DNA of 64,000 nucleotides from Pyrrhoderma lamaoense (taxonomy: Eukaryota; Basidiomycota; Agaricomycetes; Hymenochaetales; Hymenochaetaceae), in NCBI GenBank assembly GCA_002794735.1, contig NBAZ01000004.1, forward strand, positions 186,001 to 250,000, in the 5' to 3' direction. The notes beneath the pieces were generated by a model, which had not been told where the DNA came from, did no database searches, and worked only from the letters and a program-made list of their open reading frames with translations. Every line of letters begins with the position of its first letter. Position 1 is the stretch's first letter. The position numbers were made by a program, and so were the translations under genes. Shown here in pieces: positions 21,199 through 33,004 of this stretch.

Positions 21199-22143
21199 CG
21201 CTGGTCAGACAGCAGCACAGCGATGTACTCTATAAGAGATTATAGGGAATGGAGAGCGCTGGGGAGAGCGCAAATAAGTATCAAATATAGACACACAGTA
21301 GTTAGAGACGGACGTGGACAGTCAATTCAGGCCGGGTTTAACGAGAGTAAATCAATTACCGAACGCGGGAAACTTTAACTACTTTAACTTCATCCCTTAG
21401 TCAAGCACTCCCCCACATCGGCCACGGTTTAGTCATTATACAAGCATCATGTTCTTATCTAATGAAACCTCTAGAATCAACTTCTTCTGACTCAATCATA
21501 GTCCGAACTTATTTAATTGCACAAAAAAAATTATGGTTTTTTCTTTAGTAACTCAACTGTCGGCACATATCTCCAAAATACGCAAGAGTAATTCTAGGCT
21601 CGGTAAATATATATTATATTATCTTGGGATATCTTTTATCAATCGGGACTAAGGACATACTAGTTGAACTCCATCTTCAAGTGTGGGTGAAACACAGGAT
21701 ATGCATATGATTTCAGAATCGCATTCCTCTCGGACCAGAAACACTTATAGACGTGAATACGAAGTACACAACTCAATGTACACCCGCAGAAGCAGCACGG
21801 AAAGGTTCTTTATCAGGTTAAGCTACATGTGTTTCAAGCACTCAGGTTAGTTTCAAGTGGAAATCATCACTATAAAAAACAAATAGCATCAAGTCTCGCA
21901 CCGCCCGTATCCGCCGAATGATGCGATAGCTTGCTGTTTAAACGTGTCGATCTTGATACATCGAGGGTGAGATTTGTATTATCATCCACCGGGAGACTAA
22001 AAATATATAAAACTTGCTTTTCCACATTCTCCCAGCCCTCTGTTTTTACGTCTCTCTTAAACCCAACTTAAACTTTCCCTACTACTCAAAGTGCTGTTTT
22101 CTTTGTCTCTCTTAGGAGTCCTGGTCCCCCTTCTTCTCCAAGC
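21199..22143. other. Long divergent intergenic region
   Basis: 945 bp between the starts of RIB1 and the membrane-protein gene. No conserved frame or RNA seen. A pyrimidine-rich stretch at 22018-22080 (cttttccacattctcccag and ctctcttaaaccc) is typical of fungal transcription start regions and probably leads the downstream gene. Confidence 0.45.
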
Positions 22144-22782
22144 ATGGTCATTATGCGTTTTCCGTTACGGCCCACTATTATTCTTGCCATCGCTTCCTTG
22201 AGGTAAGAAGCATTGAAAGTTATTTTTGTGGTAAATATCTGACTCTGAATTAGCTTTGCAGCAGTGATTATTCCTGACACTTCGTCGACAAGCTTGTCGT
22301 CCCGGATCATTGAAAAGAGAAAAGCAGAACCAGAATCCATATCTGTACGAGGGTTATCGATCTTGGGCTTTGATTCATCTACTACTAGTAGTTCCTCGGG
22401 ATTATATTCTACTTCGCCACTACAAACCATATCTGACAGCTCCTCAAACGAGCTCTCAACCTCTGACACGGACTCCGATGATAGCGAATCCCAATCAAAA
22501 CATAGAATTTTTGTTATAGTTTTTAGTACCCTAGGAGCACTCGCTGCGCTGGCTGTCACTCTCCTATGCGTGAGATCGATGTGTAGCTACTGTCGAACCC
22601 CGAAACGTGACCGTGCTGCGGAGATCCTGCATAGGGAAGCGGTGGAACGAGAGCTAGAGGAGATGGAGGAAGAACAAGATATAGAATCCCACTTCTCAAG
22701 TCGCATCACATTACCCCTACCTCCACCACCATACGAACGAGCGCCAGACTATGGAGATGAGAACAAAACTAGAACATTATAA
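22144..22782 (+). CDS. Single-pass membrane protein with cytosolic PY motif
   Basis: Two exons (22144-22202, 22254-22782) encode 195 residues. MVIMRFPLRPTIILAIASLS followed by FAA is a plausible signal peptide. A Ser/Thr-rich ectodomain (possible O-glycosylation) runs to about residue 113. One hydrophobic helix, FVIVFSTLGALAALAVTLLC, is followed by Arg-containing sequence and a Cys pair (CSYC), consistent with a type I orientation. The cytosolic part has a charged helix (EREL EEMEEEQD) and a PPPPY motif near the C-terminus, the core that WW domains of Rsp5/NEDD4-type ubiquitin ligases bind. No family recognised; the layout resembles fungal mid2/WSC-like surface proteins without their cysteine-rich domains. 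A second ATG at 22153 could be the start. Confidence 0.72.
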
Positions 22783-23266
22783 CGCATTGGGTGGAGTGCA
22801 GATAAAACAGATCTGTCAGATCTAAAAGGCGTTCAATACAAAAGTCACCATTACCATCAACTTCTAGCATGTCTCTTTTAGCATATTTCCTCTTATCTTC
22901 TATCATAACTCTGACGGCACATAAAACATGTATAATATTAGCATTGAAATTTATACGGACATTCAGTGATTCATGTATGCGCCCCTATTAGTCCTTACGC
23001 AGCCTTAATATCCCTTAGTATGTGTATCAGCCCTTCCTGTAACTGATTAATAAAGCCATGAGGGACCATGCCCTTTTTCTGAGAAATTTATTTTGCAAGT
23101 CTGATACAAATATACTGAATTAGCCTGAGCTATTGTTAGTATTGATGTCCAATAATAGAGTTAGTTGCCTGAATAGGATAGCGGGACGGCCATAGACGGA
23201 CGCAGATCATGTAAGTTGTCTTCAAGTACAGCTTCTCCCCAAAGAAAGAGGCAAACATTCTAGCTA
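22783..23266. other. Intergenic region
   Basis: 484 bp between two plus-strand genes. No protein or RNA signal seen. It should contain the terminator of the membrane-protein gene and the FMC1 promoter. Confidence 0.4.
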
Positions 23267-23737
23267 ATGGCCACACAATGTCGAGCTGCCTATAGATCCA
23301 TCCTACGTGAAGTGGCGAAATCGGTATGCACGTTATGAAATGATTATGTTTATGCTCGTCCTGACTTCTGTTCTTCACACAATTCTCCTATATAAACGTG
23401 ATCTAGTCTATTTCGCCACGCGCAACCCGGAATCGTGAAATAACTCAGAGTTTCCGGACGATCGTTGAAAACCATTGTGCGAATGGAAATGCGGACATAG
23501 CAAAGCTTACCTGGGACGTTAATAATGCCGTCATATTCTTACGTTCTCAACGGATGTACACGGTGAGTTTTGTCATTGTCATTGATAAGTCCATTTGCCT
23601 AATTTGCGTGCTCGTAGGAATTGCTTGATAGATACAACCCTCTGCGAGACATGACTCAAGAGGAGCGTATCCATGCAACTGCAAGACGGGTTGGGCTCGA
23701 TACACCAATAGAGGCGAAACCTGAGGAAGACAAATAG
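23267..23737 (+). CDS. FMC1: FMC1-like mitochondrial ATP-synthase assembly factor
   Basis: Three exons (23267-23323, 23407-23562, 23618-23737) join in phase to 110 residues, too split to be seen as one frame. The pattern YRSILREVAKSSISPRATRN, REITQSFRTIVENH, NNAVIFLRSQRMYTELLDRY and ERIHATARRVGLDTP fits the FMC1/LYR-like family: an N-terminal Tyr-Arg-x-Leu-Arg start, a middle helix with FLRSQR, and a C-terminal A..VGL.TP. Fmc1 helps Atp12 fold the F1 alpha subunit in mitochondria. The start ATG is the only one in frame before the conserved YRSIL segment. Confidence 0.82.
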
Positions 23738-23778
23738 ATGCATCGTTGTCTTACGCTTTAGTATTCACTACACTTCTA

Positions 23779-24866
23779 CTACTTTTGTTCATTTACACTA
23801 GTTCTTGACTCTAATCTAAGACCCAGGCACTCCGTCAGAGTTTCTTCACATGGGCCTAGGAACAAAAAGTCTGCATCCTGATCCCCGTTACTCCTCTCAA
23901 TATTAAATACGGCAACTTTACCCCCTCGTTCTCGAACCTTGTCGGCGTAAAGAGCCGCTGGGTAAACCTAATTACACATAAAACGACATCCCTTAGATTT
24001 TTTTGATATTTTCAAACAACACTTACTGTTGAAGATGTTCCTATAACGAGACATAAATCAGCTTTTGTCACGAGCCTGTCAATTGTGTTCAAGTGCAAAG
24101 GATACTCTCCAAACCAGACAACTCCTGGACGAGCAAGCCCTCCGCATTTCTTACAGCGCGGAAGCTCATGTGTCGAGATGTCGGGCTCAACAGACCCTTC
24201 GTCAAAAGGTAGTTCTGTACCCGCCAGTGCCTCGCATATTGGTGAAGAGTCGTCCCATTCCGTGTACCCGCAGTTCCTTAGAGTGCAGCGGACATCAAAG
24301 AGACGACCGTGCATCTCAAGCATAGGTTCTGGCTGAGAAAGAGACACCCCGTCCTCTTGTGCCCGGGTTTGAACAGTCTCTAACGCCCTTTTACTAAGAC
24401 CATCTACATTTTGAGTGATAAGATTAAAATTAGAATTCGGGGATATCTTTTGTCTATAAGTCGAGAATGATAGCATCGCGAGTGCGTAGTGAGCAGCATT
24501 CGGCGAGGCAGATAAAGCTCTGTAATTATTAGAATTTGAAGGTTCTCAAGATCATCGAGGTTTATTACTAGCTGAAATCTACATACTTCTCCCGTCGGTA
24601 GTGATAGAATTGCCAGACTCTAGCAGGATCGTTTCTGAATGCTTCGGGAGTTGCAAGGCTCTTGGCGTCATACTTTCTCCACATCCCACCAGCACCCCGG
24701 AAAGTTGGTATTCCTAATCCATTTCATTGGTTAAACTTTATGCCTCGACGGGAGGAAAGAATCGAATCTAACCAGACGCAGCGGACAAACCCGCTCCGGC
24801 AACAGCAATAATGTTCTTTGAATTTGAGATTAAATCCTGAAAAGCCTTCATGTCACTGGATGGCAT
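23779..24866 (-). CDS. SIRT5-type sirtuin deacylase
   Basis: Four exons. NAD pocket: [19 protein letters not shown]. The next segment [20 protein letters not shown] contains the Tyr-X-X-Arg pair (Y and R of YHYR) that in SIRT5 binds succinyl and malonyl lysine. [12 protein letters not shown] and [15 protein letters not shown] (catalytic His) follow, then the zinc cysteines in RCTLRNC and RCKKCGG, GVVWFGE and [11 protein letters not shown]. This is a class III sirtuin, so desuccinylase/demalonylase activity is likely rather than classic deacetylation. No clear mitochondrial presequence: the protein starts [20 protein letters not shown]. Exon 3 is long and uninterrupted (24476-24012 region). 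Confidence 0.92.
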
Positions 24867-25032
24867 TGTGAATGTGTACTTGAAGAACGAAGAACAATAA
24901 AGAAGAGAAGATCAGAGTGATTTCAAAGAGTTCATCATATTACATGATACATCGTGACCGCACAAGGGAAATTGTGATGTATGGAAATATATTATAACAT
25001 GTAAAATAGTAGGTTAAAAGTATTGTAGTTCA

Positions 25033-25624
25033 TTATGATGCCTTTTCAGTGAGTATAAACCATAAGCAAGTCAAGCGTAATTCAGAAGAATTTAAGACTA
25101 CGTACCTGCGTTGGATTGCTACTTGAGCTTTCAGAATTGACTTTATGAAGATCCTCCGCCATTTCCAAGCTCGCTTTCCCTGATACATCAACGCCATAGA
25201 TTGTCGATTTTAACATAGCATTTCTATTACCATGTACAATAGGGTCATTTTTTCCAAAAGGGACTTTCCAGCCCGCTGTATCTGCTGCTGAGACTTTTGT
25301 CATACTAGGGGAACGCTGACGCCCTTTCAGCTCCGCTGTTAGATAGTATTTATTCTTTGGGTACGGCTGTCCAGCCTTTCTGCGAGTAAACTCCCTATCA
25401 ATATATGACGATAAGTTCTCGGCTGTTACGAAATTTTCGGTTTTGTGATAGAGCGTTACGAGCTTTCGTTTTCGTTCCGTGTTAAGGTAGCCATTTCGCG
25501 AGCTTTCGGGTTGTTCGACAGTCGACTCGGGGAGACTGGACACAGAACGGGCTTGCTTAGAGATTGCACGCTTCACTGATCCAGAGCTGGCGTGAGCAAT
25601 TCTCTGTGTACGACAGGCGAACAT
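25033..25624 (-). CDS. Putative mitochondrial protein of unknown function
   Basis: Main exon 25624-25106. The N-terminus MFACRTQRIAHASSGSVKRA with several Arg, Ser and no acidic residues for ~35 positions looks like a mitochondrial presequence. Then comes KRKLVTLYHKTENFVTAENL, a basic region RRKAGQPYPKNKYYLTAELK, and a C-terminal part KASLEMAEDLHKVN. A strong donor GTACGT after TQ suggests a last short exon (25041-25033, ending Ala-Ser-stop); without it the frame simply continues to 25082. I do not recognise a family. Neighbours give no functional hint. Confidence 0.65.
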
Positions 25625-25859
25625 GATGCTTCAAATGTTGTAGTCAATAAAGTTAATTATTGAGTAGATGAAATAAAGATGTGTGTTTATGGTCAAAGTT
25701 TCACACGAGGTCCTAGCCTTCCTAATTATAGAGTTCACTATTCAAGTCATGATCGTACGCTACAAGGACAACTTGTAATAAATTAATATCCAACTAAGGT
25801 AAGCTGGATTCAATCCAGTCAATAATGAATAGCAAAATTCTAATCCAAAATAAATAAAA

Positions 25860-27442
25860 TCACAAGGTCTGCACAACGAGTGTGATGTCGTCGAGCCATG
25901 GACGTTCACTTTGCACTGTAATCATCTGAGAAAGGGTAGTTCCATCGTCATTCTCTCCTTCAAGTAACCTTTTCAGAACTCTGAGTGCTAAATTTGTATC
26001 GATATCAAACTCTACACATCCACTCTCGGAGGAGACTAATGCATCAACATATCGCTGTGCTTGCTCTCGGACCGGTACTCCTTCAAGTAAGTCTGATAAG
26101 CCGTCCGTGCAAAGGATGAGAATCTGCTTCATAGCTTCGGGCCTGGCTTTCGATCTTGGTATAATCTTTCGATGAATAATGTCTGGCGTGGAGGAAAGGT
26201 ATGGAGGTGTCAAATTCCTCTCAATCAGCTGATTCCACGCATTATGGGAACCTTCGGTAGACTGTGTGCCAGTATCCAAATTGAAAAGGATACGCCGCGT
26301 ATATTCGGGAGGCTGCTTGAAAGGTTGATCACCAAAACCTAAAATTCTATGTGTCTCAGCCTATTTAAATTACAATCTTGAGCTTCGCTTACACCGGAAT
26401 GGAGCGATAGATCCAAGAATGCGACCGTTTTTGATACAGTCTGGTTCATTGGGATGCTCTTGTCGTACTCGCTCTACTTCCCGAGGTTTGATCCGTTATG
26501 GATCTCATTTAGGAGTTCACCGATCCACTTGCCCGTAGCAAGCTGGGATGCAAGGACTTTAAAGACAAGACCTTAATTAATCTTATTTCATTACTTCATA
26601 TACCAACATACCTGCCTGGCAATCACCAAGATTGGCTACCCACAAGTTTGCTTGCTGAGGATCTACAAGAGCTACTAGTGCCGTTGTCCCATAAAGGTTC
26701 AGCTGCACCTTTCTGTAATTCTTCAACCCATCTTTGTAGTCATTGATGACACTCTTGATATAGTCGTCGCTTATACGACCTAGCGAGGGCAAATCTCCTG
26801 GAAATAGCTCGAGAACATCATTCGCTATGTCACTATCGAAGGAGACGAATGCACGCTTCAGGATATCGGACACCACTCTGGGATTACTGAGAGAAGCTGA
26901 ACCGTTCTTGTGTATCGTTTCTTCCAAAAACTCCTGGATGATCACAGGTAGATGATGTGCGACATGCTCAACAGTTGCTTCCCCAAGATGCCCTTCATAA
27001 GACGGTTAGAGTAGGGGCTAAAGTTTTAAAAAAATGCAACGAGAACGTAACGCGATTCTCATCTCATCAACCGCCCAACGTCAAGGCACACGGACTAGGA
27101 AGACAATTCAGAAGAATGTTTTAACTAACCGTCAAAGACGCCTGTTAGTGTCCACAATGCGTCACCTGAACCTGATCCGCGCACGGAAAACTGCTCTATA
27201 ACATATCGGTCCTGACAACGTGCCCCTGTGCAGGGCTGAAAGCTAAGCCCGTCAGCCTTGCGTCCACTAAGAAGATCTAAAACGCCAGTATACGGATGGG
27301 TAAGGTCAACAAGAGTGTCCTCTGCCGTTCGCGGGCTCAGGGGGGTATATTCACAAGAAAACGAGGAGACAGAGCTTCTTGTAGAGGACGGTGGACCAGA
27401 GATAGAACTACAGGAACTCTCAGCTCTACAACGAGATTGCAT
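25860..27442 (-). CDS. PP2C-type protein phosphatase (Ptc5/PDP-like)
   Basis: Starts MQSRCRAESS; a Ser-rich leader is followed by PP2C motifs: ARCQDRYVIEQF, then GVFDGHLGEATVEHVAHHLP (metal Asp; the first intron splits this block), LYGTTALVALVDPQQANLWV, ANLGDCQAG, LILCTDGLSDLL and DDITLVV. The insert EVERVRQEHPNEPDC and RILGSIAPFR matches the mitochondrial pyruvate-dehydrogenase-phosphatase/Ptc5 subgroup, which dephosphorylates E1-alpha. The leader is not a clear mitochondrial signal. The frame breaks once near 26485-26487 (NGSN to REVERVRQEH): AACCTCGG would read through if CC were CCC. Introns include one of about 130 nt after GVFD. Confidence 0.88.
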
Positions 27443-28045
27443 GTAACGTTTTGTTTCTCCCTTTGAGCTGGGGGGGGGGATAACAGTCTTGTTTTGAAAA
27501 AAAAAATTAATAACAAGGGCAATGAGTCTGTATGTTTGTTCCCTCGGTCTTATATATATTCATGCCTTACTGTTTCATTAAGAATTTATGCGGTCGTATA
27601 CCTATGTCAATTGGCTAACAACCCGTGTCAGTCAAAATAATAATTGCATCGTGTAAGTCGAGACAACTCGGAAAGAAAGGGGCCTACATGTGTCTCCGAG
27701 TAGAATCAAGCTTAGAAGCTTGAGGCATGCCACGAGGTTTTAACCTTTGTAACTAAAATCCGCTTCTTAATAGTGTAAAGAACCCATTTAGTATAACTTG
27801 ATCTTCGGGCTCAAAAAAGTTGTCCATGATCTCGCAACTTGGAATTGTAAAGAAATGATGATAATAAGCAGTGTTCAATTGACATGGTTATTCTTTTTAA
27901 ATATTAATCGCCAGTATTACTATTACTGGTCATAATCCTTGTGATACAAAAATGAGGTATTACATGCAAATAAAGTGAGTGATAAGAAAACACAGTAACA
28001 ATATTTTGCGCGGCACAAGCATCAAGCTCTAATGCATAATAACGA
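27443..28045. other. Intergenic region
   Basis: 600 bp containing a G10 run (27470-27479) and an A9 run just upstream of the PP2C start. A tract of short near-palindromic words lies around 27707-27735 (agcttagaagcttgaggcatgcc). No conserved frame or RNA seen. Confidence 0.4.
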
Positions 28046-30203
28046 TTACATCTGTGTGTAGAGAAATAAAGTTAGCGATCGAAGTCTTACACGAACATCA
28101 TGTTTACAGAAAGCGACTTACAAGCCAGGCCCAGAACTTTTCCAACGCGTTGCGTGGTGGAGGCTCTTCATAGGTATCAGCTTCGATTTCCTTCAATCCA
28201 GAAACGAAATCCATTTCATCCGGTGCTATGGGTCTACATCTGTAGTGGAAGCGAGCGCCGACGTATAGAATAGGGAAAAGTATGAGAGGAAGATAGTTTG
28301 TTACAAAAGTGTCCGTCGCCCAGTTTCCCTTAATGAATACATCAAAGCCCGAGAACTGATTGGATGTATTAGCGATTACTTTTAATTCTATGCACGGAAG
28401 AACTGATAGTGAACTCACGAAGCAAATTACAGGGCACGCAATCGCCGCGTACCATGCGGCATAAGGATTAAGAGCGCTTGCATAAGGAAGATCACTACGT
28501 TTATACCCTTGTCGACGGAGACCCTTCTGGAAACGAATATACGTCACAGAGATACCGAACCAGGTCATTAAACCTGCTACAGCGGTCATGTTTGAGAACC
28601 AATTGAAGACCTTTCCTGACCCGCTGTTGATACCCATATATGCAAGAAGAGAGAACACTGAACAAAAGACGATAGCAACAAGGGGAAGACCTGATTTTGT
28701 CGTACGTGCAAAGATTTTTGGTGCGTTACCGGCAAGAGCAAGTCCATAGATAGCACGAGAGGAAGTATACAAATCTGATGATGCAGCCGACCATGCTGAT
28801 GTAAGGAGTGCAGCATTGATAACGTGGGGTAAACCACCGATTCCAGCTGTTTTGATAGCAATGACAAATGGTGATCCAGCAGCAGTACCATCATTGGTCA
28901 ACGAAGAGTTGTTAGAGGCAACTAGCAGACCAATAACAAATGTTCCTCCAATGTAAAAGAGCAAGATACGAATGTATACCCGCTTGATAGCCTTTGGAAG
29001 ATTCCTCCTGGGATTCTTCGCTTCACCAGCTGCGATCTAAAAATAGATGCTATAAATAGCTACTTTCAGGAGCGATATGCTAACTGTACTTACAGCGACG
29101 ATCTCAGTACCAATGAAAGAGAAGGCAGCCTGGGTCATGACAGCCCACCAACCCAAGAAGCGACCTGTTGCACCACTTATGTCTTCAAATTGTACAAAAG
29201 GACCAGGGTTTTTCCAGTAACGGAAACCGATACGATCATGATTTGGACCTCCACCCAAGTCAAGTACGATACCAAGTATCTTGAAATAAGTCAGTAACCG
29301 AAGTAGTCGGAGAAACTGAGACATACAATTAAAGCGGTAATCGTTATCACTTTGATGGATGCAAAAATAAACTCGCATTCACCATATGCACCTGTTAGAG
29401 TGAATGAATTAATAATGATTGCCGAAGTCAAACATTCCCTATACATACCGGCTCCAAGCAAATTAATGACAATCACGACTACCAAGCACATTGATATCCA
29501 TACGGCAGGATTGACTTCATCAGACTAATAGAGACAGAATTCAATTAGAGATTTGAAAATTTCCTCGATTTGTCTCAAATAGACCTACTGATTTCCAAAA
29601 AGTCATCAACACTGCTGCAGCACTCAACTCCGCGGGAAGAATGATAGTCCAATTATACCAGTAGTTCCAACCCATAGTCAGAGAGAAAGCCCTATCAACA
29701 AACCGTTCTGCCAACTTGATATGCCCACCGGGAATCGGTAGATAGGCCACCATTTCTCCGAGTGATATCTGGACGCCTAATTAGTAAGGAAATAGAGAAT
29801 ATGCCTTTTCATTCTTACTAACCATGACACTGTAACATACGGTACCAACGACTGCATAACCAAGAAGAAGACCAAGAGGACCGCCGTGTGCAAGAGATGT
29901 CGCTGTTCCAAGGAAGAGACCAGTACCAATGACACCTGATATGCAAGTAGAGTCAATGCGTATATCTTACTTGAATTGGACTGAACATGCCTCCAATACT
30001 ATATGAAAGTTACATATTAGGTGGCAATTCTATGAGCGATTAAGTAGGGGGATTACATACCTGATCATTGCAATGTGCCTGTTCTTGAGCTGCCTATTCA
30101 GTCTAGTCCTGCCATCCGAGTTTTTGTCCTCGGTGTCGAAGGAGTGAGCCTCTGAAAGGACATCATGCTTGTCTCCATTCTTCTCGTCGACGGGGAACGT
30201 CAT
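28046..30203 (-). CDS. Amino-acid permease (APC superfamily, yeast AAP type)
   Basis: The acidic, charged N-terminus MTFPVDEKNGDKHDVLSEAH precedes the first helix SIGGVIGTGLFLGTATSLAH, the AAP substrate-site motif (GVIGTGLF). Further conserved blocks: GYAVVGTVCYSVMISLGEMV, LPIPGGHIKLAERFVDRA, GWNYWYNWTIILPAEL, SFIGTEIVAVS-type GTEIVA, SSRAIYGLALAGNAPKIF and MTAVAGLMTWFGISVTYIRF. About 12 membrane helices expected; proton-coupled amino-acid uptake at the plasma membrane. The second intron (29990-29936) is GC-AG. The frame runs into a stop at 28104 after SRFL, but a donor GTAAGT there suggests a last two-codon exon ending Leu-Met at 28046. Substrate range not predictable. Confidence 0.92.
29936..29990 (-). 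other. GC-AG intron in amino-acid permease
   Basis: The donor is GGAG|GCATGT and the acceptor ATCAG|GTGTC, 55 nt apart. Only this pair joins ISIGG to VIGTGLFLGT in frame. No GT donor fits. Confidence 0.75.
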
Positions 30204-31304
30204 GATGGGTGGAAGGGGGGAAGGAGTGTAGAGCAAGAGTGCCCTTGTGGAGAGGTATTTAAATAAATTGGAGCAAACAAAACCATCGAGATGCTTTTGA
30301 TAAAGCACACGAACGGAAGATAATGCTCTCTCAATTAATTTCACACTCCGCCCGCCCGATCACTTGGGAGCCCATCGGTGGACCGGGAGAAGTACCCCTC
30401 CGCATTGCCTTTGGCAGCGTCTGGCCGCCGTGGAGCGCGGGGTTGAGTTACCTGAAATGCCATGATGAATGTCCTGTCGATGTCCAGATTCATCAAGAAT
30501 CTTCTGCTTATGTTGCACCAGGTCTGTTCATCTCAGCTATCCAGGCCACATCATCAGGGGAGGCAACCCGTCCCTTTTCGTATTCAATATCTGATCAAAA
30601 ATGGCTTGTTAATATCTCCCGAAACTCGGGATAGATAACCACTCTGGAAAATTTTGTTCTTTCCGTTATCTACACAACGCTTAGCTCATGCGCATACGTA
30701 CGTCTCCTTTCTTATTCAATAAATATTGCAAAATAAGAAGAAGAAAAATCCTCGACCTTTGCTCCTCTGTATCCTTTGGAGCATGACGGGTTTGGAGTTT
30801 CATGCATAATAATATGGAGTACGTGATCTCATATATGAAAATAGGAACATATGGCTCACGAATCAGCTGGCCTCCATTTACCTGCGGGTTTCGGCTCTGA
30901 TCCTGTCTCGTTTTCCACCAGCGCTTGATGTGCTCTTCACCCCTTTGCATCCTGCCAAGCGTTGTTTTCGCCTTTGATCCTTATCTCTCTCATATAATTT
31001 TTATTTCTGCGCGGTAACTGTCCACGAGTGTCTCATTTTGTCCGCTAATCTTTCTTATCTCTGTGCAATTGCCCCTTTTCGGGGTCGGTCTTCGATCCCG
31101 ACTGGCCATGCACCGCCACAAAGACTCTGCTGCACGTGACTAAACATGTTCTATTTTTGGTATATGATAAACCAACCAACCAAACTAGGGGTAAAATAAC
31201 AAATGCACTACAGATGCGAGCCTTTGCATATCTCGGATCATGATATTTGTCCGAACATGAAGCACGAAGTCGGCGCTCTCTTATGCATAGCTGTGTGTCT
31301 CTAT
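30204..31304. other. Long region between permease and M24 peptidase
   Basis: 1.1 kb upstream of the permease start (30203). A plus-strand frame of 103 codons (30323-30634) shows no recognisable homology and is not accepted. Several GATA-core words lie at 30629-30672 (gggatagataacc and ttatctac), possible sites for nitrogen-regulatory GATA factors. The rest holds the 3' side of the M24 gene. Confidence 0.45.
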
Positions 31305-33004
31305 TTAGCCCTGGACACAGATTGTTTCTACTATCCGGCTGCTTTTGTAATCCACTATGTGAAATCGTTCTTGTCGTCCTCGGACGAACTCCCACGTCAT
31401 TGACTCACTTCTGTAGTAGACGTTCTCTTCGAGCATGAATCTAAGTGACTCGTTTCGCTCTGGAACGAACTGTCTAGCAAATAATTCGATGCTGTAGTAC
31501 GTATCCGGTAATAACGGTATTTCCCCGTATATTGGTACGAATTCTGGAAGATTGGTGAAACCTGGAGAATAGAAAGGAAGAGAAAAAGAAAAACATGTTG
31601 AATGAGAACCTCATCACCTCAAAGAATGATTGTGAATGAAATTTTCTTATGACCTATAGTTGCTCCCGGTCCATGCGCAAAATCACTTATTGGATGCGAA
31701 TAAATCTGTCCTTCTATGTTCTCTTCAATGAGTCTTCTGTTACTTGCAGCTAGAACCTCATTTCCGGTCCGCCCAACTTTCATTTCTTCGAGTACAATTT
31801 CTTGCATCCTGTTTGCTTTTCTCATGCCTTCAACAAGGCCTTTAGGCACATCCTTCTCTCCTTCGGAAGAACGTAGTACATAGCCAAGGTGCTGGGTATC
31901 GGTATGCATCCCCATAGCACTTACTCCGAAATCAATATGAAGAACGTCACCTTCTTGAATTAAAGAACCAGAACCAGCCCAACCTGGGAAGGAGCTCTCA
32001 TCGATTACCTTCACTCTAGGCTGATTCCAAGTCGATAAATTTCTCTCTTGTATTTTCTCCCGAAACCACCATTGGAGGTCCTACGGCCGAAACGGAACAG
32101 CGTTCTCAGTAATCACTCACAAAGAAACCAAGGCCTAGGATTTAGAAGACAGAAGAAAAACAACAACAAGGGTAAACGAAAAGAAAGTATCATATGATAC
32201 AGCAGTATGGTAAAACATTGACGACGAAATAAAGAAAGGAATCAGGAAAGGCATCTATCTACTTACATCTGTCGTAGTTTCCCCTGGTGTGACTACCCGA
32301 GAACTAAATCCCTCTTCAAGCATCGCCCATACAGTCTCCGACATTTTCCGAAAGTACCGTATCTGATCGGGTAGGCGCTTTGCAACAAATTCAATGGCAA
32401 GCATAGGTTCATTCACGAATCTATCTGTCCATTCCGTTCCTAACTCCCTTCGGAGGACAGCTAGTTCACCTACATGTAGGCCGCCCGCAAACGCAATGTC
32501 CTGATCAATATTTACTGCGATGCGCTTCGGGTTAAGGGCTGTAAGGTTTGACCGTAGTTCGGGCCAGACTTCGCCTGTGTTATCAATCCACACAAGTGGA
32601 TTGGGTTGTACTTCTCTAGTATTATTTGTAGAACTTGTATGAAAGAGGATAATTGTTCGACGATGAGCTGCGAACTCCGTAGCAGACTTTATAGACCACC
32701 AGATAGTATCTTCTGCATGTTCACGTTGACTCATCTATGAGTACTTATGTCAAATGAAACTATCTTAATATACGTTAATATCTAAATTACATATACTTAC
32801 GAGCCAAGCGTCTATATTATGACGTTTCATGAGCTCAGGCAGTGCCTGAAGACGTTGATATCGCCATTCATCAATTATTCGGGCCTGATCTCGCAGACTA
32901 GGTAACGTCTGATATTGAGCAGGATCATCAGGGTGAAGTTGTGCCACAATACACAAAAAACTTGAAATGATGCCTAAACCTAAACAAGCGAGGCCTTTTA
33001 TCAT
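31305..33004 (-). CDS. Secreted M24-family metallopeptidase
   Basis: Four exons. The start ATG at 33004 gives MIKGLACLGLGIISSFLCIV, a hydrophobic stretch then AQL, a typical signal peptide; the frame continues upstream to 33085 but without a signal. The first exon ends HNIDAWL, the second begins MSQREHAEDTIWW. The catalytic creatinase fold shows VLHIDFGVSAMGMHTDTQHL (two metal Asp), FAHGPGATIG (His, ligand; split by the last intron) and, at the end, YYSIELFARQFVPERNESLR and FMLEENVYY (metal Glu). The family includes Xaa-Pro aminopeptidases and creatinases; the exact substrate is open. The C-terminus (RIVETICVQG) is short. The gene ends about 240 nt before the next gene's start region. Confidence 0.85.

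Noticed and set aside
22086..22559. 157-codon minus-strand frame
   Set aside because: Shadow of the Ser-rich membrane-protein gene on the plus strand, which has signal peptide, intron and transmembrane segment.
30323..30634. 103-codon plus-strand frame upstream of the amino-acid permease
   Set aside because: No homology to anything I recognise and it overlaps the permease promoter.
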